DNA of 64,000 nt from Ecdyonurus torrentis (GCA_949318235.1 OX439136.1:9865635-9929634), one strand, 5' to 3'; shown: positions 23,865 through 36,939, counted from the first letter of the stretch. Notes: generated by a model not told the origin, from the letters alone. Made by a program: numbers and translations.

Positions 23865-24136
23865 ATGAATGAATGAATGAATGAATGAATGAATGAATGA
23901 ATGAATGAATGAATGAATGAATGAATGAATGAATGAATGAATGAATGAATGAATGAATGAATGAATGAATGAATGAATGAATGAATGAATGAATGAATGA
24001 ATGAATGAATGAATGAATGAATGAATGAATGAATGAATGAATGAATGAATGAATGAATGAATGAATGAATGAATGAATGAATGAATGAATGAATGAATGA
24101 ATGAATGAATGAATGAATGAATGAATGAATGAATGA
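23865..24136. repeat. (ATGA)n array, complement of the 5 kb (ATTC)n array, ~272 bp
   Basis: About 68 uninterrupted units. On the minus strand it translates as FIHS repeats, which is not a protein. Confidence 0.98.
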
Positions 24137-24591
24137 CATAAGTTTTGTTTTCTTTTATTTATAATTTACTATAATACTGAATACATTTATAGCTAAATTT
24201 AGAATAAGATATATACTTTAGGCCTGAATTCTTGTTGTCTAGTGGTTTATTAAAAGTTCATTCGTAATATATAAAGAAAAATAGAGAATAATGTTTTTAG
24301 TACTGGGATCGAAATATTCGAAAGATACAAAAACATAAAATAAAATTTCATTTTGTATTTATGAACAAAAAGTATTAATTTAAGGATACGTGAAATTGAG
24401 TAATAAGAACATTCTCTAGTTATACAAACAATAATGTATACTATCGAGTAAAAAAATAGGAAACGAATATAGATTCGTAGTTTTAACCAACAATAATAAT
24501 TACTGTAACGATAACGATGCCAGACGAGGCGACAACGTCTGATATCTGATATATCGTCTGTAAGATGGATGTAATGAACACCGACCAACCA

Positions 24592-24706
<115 letters not shown>

Positions 24707-24994
24707 ATATTTTTCTCACAGCTCAGCAATAATGAATCCTCGTGAGAAATATAGGGACGAGGAAGAACAGAAAATTCCACGTAATCATGTGGTTTGTATT
24801 ACATACAAACATTGATGACCTCGTATATGGCCATACATGACAGGGTGGCACTGATTGTATTACATATTTAAATATTAATAAATATGTATTAAAAGTGTTA
24901 CAAATTAAGCAATTGCTTGATATGTAAGTTAAGGTATGTATCATGACGCTATAATACGGTATAGGTCAGGATTAAACTTTTTCAGTATGGGTTA

Positions 24995-25275
24995 TAATAT
25001 ATGATGTGAGGCTTACCAGACCTCAGGCTCAACCCATTATCACATTCTTCTGGGCTCGACAAACAGATTTGTGCAAACCGGACCACTGACTCTTGGAAGA
25101 CCAAGAGTTGACATGTTAGCAAGCAGTGTTCAAATCGCCAGCACAGCCACGCACCATTCTTTGTACGATTTTAACCATCCAAGATTTGATCACGCTCGAC
25201 GTTGCTGAACTTCGACAATCCAACAAGAACCAATTCAGACAACGCGATTAGACTGTGCTTGCTTGATGTATAATC
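24995..25275. other. GC-richer unassigned block
   Basis: A ~280 bp segment of balanced composition flanked by AT-rich DNA. No long ORF, no A/B boxes and no second copy in the window. It may be a fragment of an unknown dispersed repeat. Confidence 0.35.
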
Positions 25276-25919
25276 CTTTTTAAGATAAGCAAGCATTAAA
25301 ATACAACAAATTACAAGACAATATTTTCAGTTGAATCGTGGTTAAAAATAGTTACAAATTTGGAAATAATACATCAATACTTGTACGCATTGCGAAAATA
25401 TTGATGCAAAAAACAAAGGCTAGTAAAAGATAAAAACTTAAATCCTTCGTCTATACTTCTCTGTACGTTCATGATATCTGAGATTTTACATTTGAACAAA
25501 CATTCAACGAAGCAGCTAATAAAAAAAAAACTACTTCCTTTATATTTATTTAAATCTCTTATATTTTACAATTTAACATTTTATTCTATTTTGTCACATT
25601 TTGTTTGGGCCATCATATTGGTTTAGTAAAAGTAAATTGAATACTTTGCTTGAAAAAAAAATGCAAAACTTATTAAGTAAAAATTTATTTTACAAACATT
25701 TTGAATTATTTTGTGAAAGAAGTGTACATAATTTTCTTGTGCCTTTTTTTTTTCATATCTTAAAACATAATTAAATTATAGTGTGTACTTTAATACTTTT
25801 ATAATTTAAATAATTTTTATAAGTATTAAGTTTCCTGTAACACTTTAAAAAAAAGGACATAATTCTTGCATTTTAGAATTTGTCAGAATAAGTTTAAAAA
25901 ATGTGCACATCTAAAATAC

Positions 25920-25933
25920 GGGGGGGGGGGGGG
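25920..25933. repeat. Poly-G tract (~14)
   Basis: Uninterrupted G run in AT-rich DNA. Confidence 0.9.
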
Positions 25934-26339
25934 TCAGTAATTTCATCCAGATTATACGGTTTTAATCTCGTTCACTATGTATAATCAGTTGAAAGAAATA
26001 TTTTTGTATTTATTTAAACTTTATCATCAAAAAGTAACCAAGAAAAATAAAATGTTGAAATTCTTTTCTCATTGAATTCAAAGATATATATAATGCGAGA
26101 TTTAGTTTAATTTAAAAGTAAAACAGTGTAAAATTTATGCAAAATCTTGAGATTAAATACTTAACAAAGTATTTTTCACCCGGAATAATACGATTTATAT
26201 ATTATTCTCTTTGTATAATAATAAAATAAGAATTTATAGAGCTTTAGAATGTTTTATGGCTTTTTAAACTTTTTCATACGATTGTCATATTATATATAAG
26301 ACGATGGGGTATATCTTTGTTTAAAATAACATTTAAAAA

Positions 26340-26495
26340 AAAAATCTTGATTTTTGATATTCTGGTAAAAAATTGTCAACAGTTTTGAAGATCCGTGTTT
26401 ATTCATTATTTTTTGTTTTTTGTTTTGTTTTTGTTTTGTTTTGTTTAAAAAGCAAATGTTGTTTTATGTGGTCTATTGGTATTAAATAGTTTGTT
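26340..26495 (+). mobile_element. 3' fragment of family A MITE
   Basis: ATTCTGGTAAAAAATTGTCA, ACAGTTTTGAAGATCC, AAAAAGCAAATGTTG and TTTTATGTGGTCTAT match the right third of the family. An internal (TTTTG)n expansion separates them. Confidence 0.65.
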
Positions 26496-26678
26496 TTTTT
26501 TAAATAAAAGTATATATGTCTATCTTGACGTAGAGCATTTTTATAAGATGAAGTGAAATGGGTGGGTAGGTTTTACAAAGCTTTCAAAGCAATATTATAA
26601 TTTTAAAAAAAAAATCTGAAAAATAATAGCAATAAAAATTGAAGAAATGGGGATGGAAGACGATATCATTATTGATTG

Positions 26679-26680
<2 letters not shown>

Positions 26681-26740
<60 letters not shown>
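26681..26740. repeat. (CT)n microsatellite
   Basis: Pure CT run. Confidence 0.95.
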
Positions 26741-26742
<2 letters not shown>

Positions 26743-27090
26743 CTGCACCATCAATCATGTACTCGTAATCTTTTCCAACGTCACTGAAATTTTAAATTAT
26801 AAAAAGTCATTATTTGAAGCATACATCGAACTTTTTTGACTATATTACATGAACTTTGGCCGTAATTGTCAGCCAATAACATTGTATAATAATAACATAA
26901 TATTAAACAAACAAAAACATAACAAGTATAGTATAAACATAAATAAAATTAAATTTTAGTATACTGAACTATTGAAACATCAAATTATTTTGTCTGTTTC
27001 TTTTTATAATTTCTTAAGCGTAACGTCATTCATTATAATATTATTGATGATTAATGATCAATAATACATAAAGACACATAATTTTAAATA

Positions 27091-27862
27091 TAGGGTATAT
27101 TCGCATGACGTTATATTTAATGCGCTTGGAGGCCATACACGCGTAATGAATAACATTGCTCTACATAGGACAAACTTATTTTATTATTATTATTTATTAT
27201 TGATATCGATTAATATTTTTTATTATTATTTTTCATACATAATAGAAGACTTGCAATAGTAGGTTTAGTGATAAAATAAACTAACTCACAGCTGAACAAT
27301 ACAAACAAAGTGCTAGCAGACGACTTAGTGTTCCTGTCTACATTTAACATGTTTTCTTATGGGACAATGAAGCAGCTATAACTTGAATTAGAATTATTTC
27401 TCAACGCTGAAATTTTAACTGGAGCCTCAAAACTTTTATTTTCTTGGATTTCAATCAATTTTGTTACAAATTATTATTTTTACCCAATTGACTTGAAATC
27501 CAGGAAAACAAAAGCTTTGAGGCTCTGTAAGCTACAGTAAAAATTTCAACCAAAAAATAATTTGAACTCAAGTTATAGCTCCTTTATTGTCCCATAAGAA
27601 AGCATGTTAAAGTGAGACAGGAACACAAAGTCATCTGTATATATAGCACTTTGTTAGTATTGTTGAGCTGTGAGTTTGTTTATTTTTTTCACTTAACCTA
27701 CTTTGGCAACGTCTTCTACTGAGAGACTTCTATACTAACAGCATCAATGCTCTCAAAAATACTAAGTATTTTTGAACTGCAAAATGTATCATTTTTCAAT
27801 GCGTTCCATTATTTTATTGAATGATCCAAAATGGCATCGAATTTAACATAGCATAGACTAAA
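27091..27862 (-). mobile_element. Family C MITE split by a nested palindromic element
   Basis: The left piece (27091-27242) starts TAGGGTATATTCGCATGACG and continues GCGCTTGGAGGCCATAC and ATAGGACAAACTTATTT. The right piece (27723-27862) carries GCATCAATGCTCTCAAAAATA, ATGATCCAAAATGGC and TAACATAGCATAGAC. Together they reproduce the 39110-39405 copy once the insertion at 27243-27722 is removed. Confidence 0.75.
27243..27722. mobile_element. Imperfect palindrome (~480 bp) nested inside a family C MITE
   Basis: The arms begin near AGAAGACTTGC.A..GTAGGTT at the left and the complement of AACCTACTTTGGCAACGTCTTCT at the right. They continue through AACTCACAGCTGAACAATAC, TTCTTATGGGACAAT and GGAGCCTCAAA.CTTTT, all matched in reverse complement in the right arm. 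Central spacer ~27460-27485. The arms differ by scattered substitutions, so it is older than the 15-17 kb palindromes. Confidence 0.75.
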
Positions 27863-28428
27863 TTTTAGTAATATTTTTCACTCTGTTAGCTCATTAAAAT
27901 TTCTGTATTATATATAGTTACTTTATCGTGCATGGTTTTTATTCTTCACGTTTAATTTTGAAAACATTGTTTTATGTATTATATCACAGCAAAAAGCTTA
28001 ATATTTTACAACTTAAAATATATACAACAAAGTATCGTTTAATTAATTACCTGAAGTATCTTCAAGTGAGCTTTCTCATTAAAAATAAATTTTAAATTAT
28101 GTTTGAAAATTCTATCTAAATTGAATAAACTGAAAAAAAAAATAAGAAAAAAATACAACTTTATAATATACTCTTATTTTAATGGGATCGTAGGCCAAAA
28201 GGCACGAAAAATAAATAAGCATTATTTTTGGGAGCAATAATGCTTGTTAAAATATCTTAACTATATGAAAAATGATAAATAAAATTAGGAAATATAATTA
28301 ATATAAAATTAAGCTTGTTATAATAATAAAAATATGTTGTTAATAATATGTTAAAATATGCTTGTTAATAATAAAAATATGTTTTTTAATGATTAACTTA
28401 AAACGTGATAGAACTTTATTCTTTTTAC

Positions 28429-28765
28429 TTAAAGGCATAGAAAGCATGAAACAGCAACATGTTCTTTAACACAAAATGAAATCTACAAATTTGATGATAA
28501 TTTTTACCAAAATGTAAATGTGGCCCCACAATAGAGCGTAAAAAAACTGTAAAGTATGCAATTTTCGTGAATATTTCTGTTTATGACGTCAGAAACAGGC
28601 AAAAACTAGTATCAAAATATTGTGCGGGTTGCATAAATCAAAATTTTCTGATCACTGCTACGGCTCTACATTATGGGTGTTGAGACCAAATAATGTTATT
28701 TATGTAAGTCCTATTAAGTGTTTTGTGATATAAATGCTAATGTTTTCATGTTGTCTATGCCTTTA

Positions 28766-28766
<1 letters not shown>
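28429..28766 (-). mobile_element. Family A TTAA MITE, full length
   Basis: Left TTAAAGGCATAGAAAGCATG and right GTCTATGCCTTTAA, bounded by TTAA on both sides. Family landmarks TTTACCAAAATGTAAATGTG, ATGACGTCAGAAACA and GTGCGGGTTGCATAAATC are present. Confidence 0.82.

Positions 28767-28811
<45 letters not shown>
28767..28811. repeat. Poly-T tract at the end of a MITE
   Basis: About 43 T immediately after the right TTAA of the family A copy. Confidence 0.9.
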
Positions 28812-28815
<4 letters not shown>

Positions 28816-28879
28816 CAGCATTAGTTTGTATTGCCTTCAAAACCATGTACAATAAAGTTCAAATCTTTTTTGTTTATGA

Positions 28880-29048
28880 TTTACGTGGAAGATGGGAAAT
28901 ATAGGATGCCCTATATTCACCATGCTATTTTTTGTCACATAACCGATAGGTATATTGATTTTAAATTTGGTACACATTCTAGTGAAAGCAATACAATAAA
29001 CTTATACTGAAATTTTGAATTCCATCACGTGTCTGAGGTTAAATGTTA
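28880..29048 (+). repeat. Dispersed repeat, pair with 32419-32577
   Basis: Shared in order: GGGAAATATAGGA.GCCCTAT, AAATTTG.TA, ACAATACAA.CTT.T-CTGAAAT and TCCATC.CGT-TCTGAGGTTAA. Non-coding. Confidence 0.6.
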
Positions 29049-29514
29049 AATTTATAGTTTGTTACAGTTAGTGAGTTTTACTGATTATATATGTAGTTTA
29101 AGGGAAGTAATATGTACTAAGGTTAATGTGCATTAAATGAAAATTTTCGATTAATATTATCAATAATTTAAAATCATTGGTGTTTTTAATTAATAACTGT
29201 TTCAATATTATATATTAGTCTAAATACATTTTCAAATTCAACATTTCTACATTAATGATATACTGTACGTGACGTAGTAATAGAATTTCATTTATCGTTT
29301 TTAATTAGTAACGGAATTAGATCAGTATATTCTAGACTACTGTATGTGCTTTTGACATATATTTTAATTAAAAACATGAAAACTAGTAAACTTTAAAATT
29401 AGATAATTTAAATTTATATATCAAACTTTATTTGAATCGATCGTTTACTATTAATCTTTCTTTTAAAATGACTATTTTTGTTATCATTTCTATTTAAATT
29501 TATTTAATAAAGAC

Positions 29515-29770
29515 GGTGACTACAGAACTTTAACAGAGAAGTGACATCCCAATGTGTTAGGCAGACCCGCAACACTCATTTCTTTAAAATTGGCAACGTT
29601 GCAGACGAAATTACTATATCGCGCTCTCTGATTGGAGCCTTGATTTAGCCACTTCTGGTCTCTGATTGGTGCTTCAAAAAGCAATGTTGCCAAGTCAAAA
29701 CTGTTGAGTGTTGCGGTCTGCCTAAAACATGGAGATGTCGCTTCTCTGTTAAATTTCTCTAACGGTGACC
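29515..29770. mobile_element. Hairpin MITE with GGTGACTACAGA-like ends
   Basis: TTTAACAGAGAAGTGACATC at ~29530 mirrors GATGTCGCTTCTCTGTTAAA at ~29732. GTTAGGCAGACC and CGCAACACTCA mirror TGAGTGTTGCGGTCTGCCTA. The centre carries two CTCTGATTGG motifs as direct repeats. About 255 bp. A chance minus-strand frame of ~100 residues spans it and is not a gene. Confidence 0.75.
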
Positions 29771-29842
29771 GACTCGGTGAGGAAATAGTCAAAAGTGAAA
29801 CTCTGTCTACGTTGTTTATATCCAGCAAAACAAATACTATGT

Positions 29843-30158
29843 TTAAAGGCGTAGAACACCTTGAACAAAAATGTTGTGTAATATCCTAAGAAACCTAAAA
29901 ATCAACATTGATTTGGCCGGAGTCATTGATTTCTAATTTATTTTCCATTCACAAAATGCTGCTGCCGGTCACTAACGTCACAGCTCGCCTGGTTTACTTA
30001 CGCGTGGACCAGGCGAGCTGTGACGTCAGTGACCGGCAGCGGCATTTTGTGAATGGAAAATAAATTAAAAACCAATGACTCCGGCCAAATCAACGTTGAT
30101 TTTCAGGTTTGTTAGGATATTACGCAACTTTTTTCTTCAAGGTGTTCTACGCCTTTAA
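29843..30158. mobile_element. Family B TTAA palindromic MITE, best-preserved copy
   Basis: TTAAAGGCGTAGAACACCTT at the left and AAGGTGTTCTACGCCTTTAA at the right. The arms include GCTGCCGGTCACTAACGTCA and GCGAGCTGTGACGTCAGTGA, and the loop TTACTTACGCG lies near 30000. The whole element is one long stem with ~150 bp arms. Confidence 0.85.
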
Positions 30159-30244
30159 GTATAACTGTCAAATAATATTAAATTAACTAAAAAAAAAAAA
30201 AAAAAAAAGTAATATTTTTAATTAAAAAAAATAATAAAAAAATT

Positions 30245-30477
30245 CTAGTTGGACTTCAAAGTTGGCACGTTGGCACTAAAATTTGAATGTTCACATTTAC
30301 ATATTACACATGCTACCTTTAAAGTTGACTAGCTGAAACTTGATCGCGTTTACATGTGTTTGAAATGAATGTAACCTTATTATAATAAGTAACGTTACGT
30401 TTCATATTTATACTTCATGTTAATGTTGCATATTTCCCAACCGTTCAGTGTGTGAGATATTAGCAGGTCACTTACTC
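30245..30477 (+). repeat. Dispersed repeat, pair with 14282-14552
   Basis: Same orientation and block order as the 14 kb copy. Neither has obvious terminal inverted repeats. Confidence 0.6.
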
Positions 30478-31393
30478 GTTTAAAAAATAAAATATTAATG
30501 GTGGAATAATAAATTAATTAGTTTTCCATGTATGCATAAACGTTTTTTTTTTTTTTTATAATTATTATAATATTTTAATAACATAGAGTATAACAAAAAG
30601 TGTGCGTTTGCTGTCATTCTCAGATGCGACTGAGATTGAATATGTTATAAAATGCATTAATCCATATAAAAGATTATATATTGCAAAAGAGGTGCATTAC
30701 CTTTGAAACTCATAAAACTAATTTAGAAAGCTCATTTTAAACTTGTTTTTTTTTTTTAATTAGTTTTCTTTATGTATGCAGAAAATAGGTGGACAAACTA
30801 AATGATATACTGTACAAGCGATTTTTTTTTCTTTGAGTACAATATTGTTTTCAGGTATATATATATAAACATGTTAACTTTATTACATTCCATATTATTA
30901 TATCGATTTTTTTTAAATATATAAATAAAGGTTAGAATTTTCTACCCAATCATGCTAACCATAAAGTTAGCACTATCATAATTTCTTCCTACATTAATAT
31001 AGCTACAACAGTTGGACGTTGATAGATAATTGCAAATATTTTATAACAATTTTGACATTTTTATATGAAAAACAACAACTTGTTTTTCACAATTTTAAGA
31101 TTATGATTAATGGATAAACATGAAAAAAAAAAAAAAAAAAAAAAAAACATCTCTTTATATTATCTTGCGTATTATAAATGATTTTAACTGCAATGCAACG
31201 CATTTAACATTATATTTTCTATGAAAAATGAAAAAAAAATTAAAATATCTGCGTTTAAAGAAAAATCATATTTGATGAATAAAGCTTTAAAAAAAAATTA
31301 TGAGAGTTTCCCTGATGAAAATACAAACCATAGATTAATTAAATAATTACTATTTATATATTAATTTTGCATTATCTAATGATGCATTAATTG

Positions 31394-31395
<2 letters not shown>

Positions 31396-31475
<80 letters not shown>
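31396..31475. repeat. (CT)n microsatellite
   Basis: Pure CT run of ~80 bp. Confidence 0.95.
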
Positions 31476-31481
<6 letters not shown>

Positions 31482-32418
31482 CCCAGTTTATCAGTTTTAT
31501 CGGGCAGTTTTATTTTGTGCATTTTATTCTATTTCTAATAATATTATAACTTAGATAATTACAGTCAAGCTATTTTCACGCATTTATGAAATGCAGATTT
31601 TTTTTTATATGTATAACAAGCTATGTTTAAAATTTATTAAGAGATATTCATCATTATTATTGCTTTATTATTTTTTAATTAAGGTAGGTTTATAATGAAG
31701 AATATTACATAAAATGTCAGAAGAAGAAAAAAATTTGTAATTTAAATGAAATATTTTATGCATCCTTACAGGCATTTTGCAAAGAGACCTGTTTCATTAA
31801 AAATTTTGTGTAGTTATTTTTGCTTGTGGCGTATTATTATTATAATATTCTAAAGAAATATTATCATTATAAAAATGTACCGAACATTAGTTTTTTTTAT
31901 GTTTCCCAAAGATTAATGTAGTCTTTAGGCATTTGTTGTAATTTTGTCTTTAAAATAAGATATTTTTTTTTTGGCAGTATTAATTGTGCATGTTTTTATG
32001 ATCAAAACTATTTATGATTACGTTATTAATATTTTTAATGATGGAAACAGTAATTTAATTTTATATCTTTAAAAAATACCATATTGTTAGATTTTTTTTT
32101 ACTTCACATTTTTATACAAAAAATTAAGTGGTAAAAATATATTATACGGTATTATAGTGTCAAAATAGGTAAAATTGTTCATTAAACGCACCTAACATAA
32201 ATTTAAAATTATATAACAATTTTTGGCAATTTAATTTTTTTGATTTCCTAAACGATTTACCTCAGATGCGATGGAACTAGTTTTTAACTTTATATATATT
32301 TTTTTTTTGGGGGGGGGGGGGCGTTTTTTTTTATTAATTTTTTCCCCATAATTAATTGTCCCTCTGTTGTGTAAAGAAAAAAAAATTTAAAAAAAAATTT
32401 AAAAAAAAAGCAAACAAA

Positions 32419-32577
32419 CATGGGAAATATAGGACGCCCTATCCTCACCTTTTTTTCCCCCCAAAAAACAAACGGACAAATAAATTTGAAATTTGGTATT
32501 AACATTATTGAATACAATACAAACTTGTGCTGAAATCAAGTAAAAAAAGTTCCATCGCGTCTGAGGTTAATCCTTAA
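32419..32577 (+). repeat. Dispersed repeat, pair with 28880-29048
   Basis: Same orientation and block order. Preceded at ~32307-32320 by a G run. Confidence 0.6.
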
Positions 32578-33341
32578 ATATGGGAGGTATTTTTTTTCTT
32601 TTTTAGTAAAGCACGCAATGGAAAAATCAATCGATATAAAATTGAATGGTTATTGTTATTACTATTATATAAATTTTATTTAACAAGTATTTTGAAATAA
32701 CGGAGATAATTAAAAAATTCTTAAGATAAACAACTCGTCACATTTTGGTCACATCATGTTTACACGTATTTCACGTCCCATCTCATTTCACGATCTCGAT
32801 CTAATTAATTGAGATAAGAGAGTAAACATACTCTGATTCCAATCTTTTAGTATTGGAAATTATTGTTGACGCCTCAAGTCAAGTGCACTGGTGAAGAAAA
32901 CAGAAAATAGCATCAGATCACAATTTAAAGAAAATTTATAGCCTTTTCATTTGTCTTATTATTATTTTTTATAATTTAAGGATCAATTCCAAAATAATAT
33001 GAACCACTAATTACATTATAGCGGGCAATAATATAAGTCTCTAGGGAGCAGTTTTATAATGTAAAAATCAAATTTTGTTTTGAAAGAAATATAATGATGA
33101 CTAGGTTATTTGACCCGCTAATTACGATGTTTTTCCTAAAATAAAATAAATTTAAATTTTAACCCTTACTGCTATTTGTAAGGGATAGTTTACTATATAG
33201 GAAAAAGCTCTATTTTTTTTAGATATATGAGGAGAAAATAATACATTCCAGAACAGCAATTTATTTATTATTAACTTAACTTAATTAATATTATTTTGTG
33301 ATTATAAATATATTATATTATTTTAAATTATAACTATATAA

Positions 33342-33345
<4 letters not shown>

Positions 33346-33427
<82 letters not shown>
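33346..33427. repeat. (AT)n microsatellite
   Basis: Pure AT run abutting the GC-richer repeat at 33437. Confidence 0.95.
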
Positions 33428-33431
<4 letters not shown>

Positions 33432-33436
33432 AAATA

Positions 33437-33512
33437 GACTCTGGCCAAAACAAGGTCGTTCCCGCCAAAAGCTGTATCCGCTCTAACTAGTATTGGGAGA
33501 AGTGTATCTTGA
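33437..33512. repeat. Internally deleted copy of the repeat at window start
   Basis: It matches both ends of the 1-185 block but skips its centre, and it lies immediately beside an (AT)n array. It looks like an internal-deletion derivative of a MITE-like element. Confidence 0.55.
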
Positions 33513-33992
33513 TAATAAGAAAAGGTTGAAAAAGTATTTATTTTTGTATTTTTTATTCTAATATCCTTACAAAAATTTCTAAAAAGATCAACTCACAATT
33601 GAAATTTCAATGATTTAATTAAGTTTTCATTTAAAAGTTAAATTCTTTGTAGATTTTATTAATTTATGTTTAATATTGTATAATGAATAATATCAATATT
33701 AATAAGTATTTTAATATAAATTTATTTGAACATGAACAACAATTTATATTATGCTTCTCATTGAAATTCTATACACAATTTTATAAGTTAAAATTACATA
33801 AAATTAATAATAAGCTTCTAGCAAGATTTACAGCCCCTCTATACTTGGCTGAACGTTATTGAACGTATAACAAAAAGATCAAATATACATTTTAGTACTA
33901 TATTAAATATTATTATTATGTATTCGTTTATATTTAATATTGCGGTGTTGCAAACATCACTTTATTTACACTTTTTACCTTCATGAGCAAAG

Positions 33993-34028
<36 letters not shown>
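33993..34028. repeat. (CT)n microsatellite
   Basis: CT run with one T interruption. Confidence 0.9.
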
Positions 34029-34536
34029 ATTTCAATTATAAATATGTGGTTCCAAATTGAAATATAATACAACCTTGCCCTCAACGTGAAGCTAAAAATA
34101 AACATGTTACATAATTTAATCAATACATTCGGTCGTATGTAATCAATCTTAAGGCATGAGGAGTATGCCGAATGTATGAAGGCGTAATTTCGAATGCAGG
34201 CACCTCTGTTAATATTTAATATAATAATGTTTTTAGGCGGATTGAGACTTCGATTAAACAAAACAAAATAACTATATTATGTAATATAATAAAACTTATA
34301 GTTCTTGTTCTTATAGTTATAGTTCGTTTTGGTCGCCATAAACGAATTGGGTGGTTGTATATGAAAGTGCGAGCATATAAATAAATTTTTACGTTTTTTT
34401 TTTTTTTTTTTTTTTTTTGTAGGAATATCAATGAGTTTTCATAATGAGAAAGATCATAATTTTCCGACATTTTGAGTATACATAAGTGAACACTATTTTT
34501 GACTAATCAGATTTTTTTTTTTTACTTTTGTTTCAG

Positions 34537-34672
34537 TGCAAGCCCAAGTGTTTGGAGATATAAGTGACTGCAACTTCCAACAAATAGATAAATGTTTATC
34601 TGACATGTCATCTTCATCAACTTATAATGTTGTATTTCCGAAATCTGAACAGGAGCTAGATAACTATTGCAA
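34537..34672 (+). CDS. Internal exon (called exon 2) of a secreted cysteine-rich DUF19-like protein
   Basis: This exon encodes the start of the visible protein: (x)-QAQVFGDISDC, then a stretch to NYC. The acceptor is a long polypyrimidine tract ending TTTCAG at 34536, and the donor is AA|GTAAGT at 34673. It begins with two bases (TG) of a split codon and ends with two bases (AA), so it is phase 1 in and phase 2 out. The split first codon must be M, L, V or L (NTG). It is followed by QAQ, which would suit the end of a signal peptide, though that is inferred. Three cysteines are present (DC, KC, YC), and an FPKSEQEL motif lies between the second and third. This C-x(7)-C ... FP..EL...C layout resembles DUF19/T20D4.11-like domains. 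There is no start codon here, so an upstream exon is missing. The exon is real on splice and frame evidence; the family name is a judgement from cysteine spacing only. Confidence 0.88.
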
Positions 34673-34734
34673 GTAAGTTCTAAGTTTAATAGATGTTATT
34701 GGTAATGATGAAAATTTCTTTGAAGGTACGTGCT

Positions 34735-34830
34735 ACAATGTGGAGTATAATGAATAACATTGCTCAGCATATAGGATAAACTTCATTAGTGGCTATTTTC
34801 AGTTATTATTTAAACAGCGAAGAAAATACA
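34735..34830 (-). mobile_element. Fragment of family C MITE just after exon 2
   Basis: ATGAATAACATTGCTCAGCA, ATAGGATAAACTTCATTAG and GGCTATTTTC match the end segment of family C. Only ~90 bp are recognisable, starting 60 bp past the donor site. Confidence 0.6.
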
Positions 34831-35517
34831 ACTGACTTTATAAGCAATCAATCTATTTTTGAAATTACTTAATACATTATTACATAAATAAACATGTAGT
34901 AATATTTATTTCACATTTATTTACTTCTTTAAATAATTTATTAAAGGATTAATATAAAAAATATACTCTTGATTTTATAAAGATAATTGTGTTAATATAG
35001 CAAACGTACAATATTTTATTTAGTAATTAATTCCTCTTATATGGAATTATAAACTTTATTAGAATTTATATTATCAAATAAACAGATGTAAAGGTTATGC
35101 AATGTCTAAAAAAAAAAAAGAAGAAGAAAAAAGTGAATTATATATATAAAAAAAAGCCATATGCTGACTTAACCTCCGATACTCACTCAGACAAAATCAA
35201 TAAAACGTTAGAGTTGTCACAATGCTTTAAGATTTAAGACTGAATGTTAAGAATATAGCTTTGTAATGGCCAACGTTTGACGTTAATTTCACTGTGGTAG
35301 TATAAATCTTAATCTGATATTATTTATGCTTGCATGTACTTGTCCATTCTTAGTAACGTTACAAAATTATAAATTTGAGTATAAGTTTTTCAAGGATACT
35401 TTTTAGAAAGTATATATATATATATATTAATAAACTATTGAAAAGAATATATTAAAATTTATGTTTTTGTATTTATACCCTACCCTTGAAAGGGTAAAAA
35501 AACTATAAGGGTTGAAA

Positions 35518-35727
35518 CACGCAAAAAAAAAAAAAAAAACTAAAAATGTAATAAGTAGGCATATAACCTACTATAATACAGGTATTATTATACTAAAATA
35601 ATACCTAATGCAGGTGCACTATGCTACAATAAAGGTTTTATACTTTATAACTACCTGTTCCAAATTAAAGTGTACCTATTGCAAAATACAGGATTCATCT
35701 GCCATAAGTAGTAATTTTTTTCTGTGT
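35518..35727. mobile_element. Possible MITE with CACGCAAAAAA / TTTTTTTCTGTG ends
   Basis: The ends resemble family D (CACGGAAA), but the interior (GCATATAACCTACTATAATA, ATTATTATACTAAAATAATA) is different and itself contains short inverted repeats. No clean TA duplication at the left. Confidence 0.4.
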
Positions 35728-36333
35728 AATAATATTGGCATGGCATAAAACTTACACTTTTTTGTTCAATTGGTGGGTGTTAGTTTCATCTAAATAGCTC
35801 AAAATTCACGGAAATATTAGTTAGTAAACACTCTGTTAAATACTAGTAAAAAAAAAAAAAACTAATAAAATTACGTTTCTTTTCTATAGTCATGGAATCA
35901 ATTACTAATTATCCTAAATATATAAAAATGACTGATGGATAACACTTTTATAATGCACGTGTTATTATGTTATAAGTAATGTAGTTTTTTTAATCAACAT
36001 GTACCAACTGGTATTTTGATCAACAAAGAAACTAAAACCGATTTATTTTCGATTTTGATATGATTTTGATAAGGTATGATATTTACCAATATCGTAAGTA
36101 ATATTATCGTTTACCAATCAATTTGTTACTGAATTTCCATGACAACATAATAACAAATAAAAAAAAAATTCATAAAAGAACAGTTTATATTTTATACTTT
36201 TTTATTTTCTTTGAAGTCATAAACATTATTGAAAAACTGAATAAAATTGCCTCCATATATATAAAAATATTTTGTTTCACTTTATGTGTAGCAGAATATT
36301 AAATAATTTTTTTAGTATTATATATGCAGCTCG

Positions 36334-36335
<2 letters not shown>

Positions 36336-36427
<92 letters not shown>

Positions 36428-36440
36428 TATATATATATAC
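36336..36440. repeat. (AT)n microsatellite
   Basis: AT run with one phase break at ~36420. Confidence 0.95.
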
Positions 36441-36937
36441 TGTATACGCAATATGCTTTTATACATTATTATCTCGTTGCTATATTTTTTTCTCGTTACT
36501 ATACATAAATAAAATATTCATAACCTTTCATAGCAGTACACCTAAAGTTTAAATATTATAATCAAAAAAATTATATTTTATTACAGCTTTCTGAGTTCTT
36601 ACTAGCTTTGTAAAAAGTATAATAAACAAAAGAGCAATCATATTTAAAATTTCCATAGGTTTTGTTAAATAAATTGCATTTTTCATATACAATGTAATAA
36701 TTTTCCAATATTTCTGGGAAAAAACAAAAAACAAAAAACAAAAACAAACAAATAAGATATTGAATTTTTAATGAAGTTATTATTTTTGTTGTACAATATA
36801 CAGAAAACTCATTACTTTATTTTTTATAATATTATTAGACAGAATAACATTCAAAACAAAATTGGATAATGTAATTTTTAAAAGTACAGAACATACGGGG
36901 AAGGGAAAATGAAATTTCTACAAATATGTTATGATAC

Positions 36938-36939
<2 letters not shown>

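Noticed and set aside
29520..29828. 102-residue minus-strand frame
   Set aside because: It spans a hairpin MITE (29515-29770) and runs out past its end. Chance frame.
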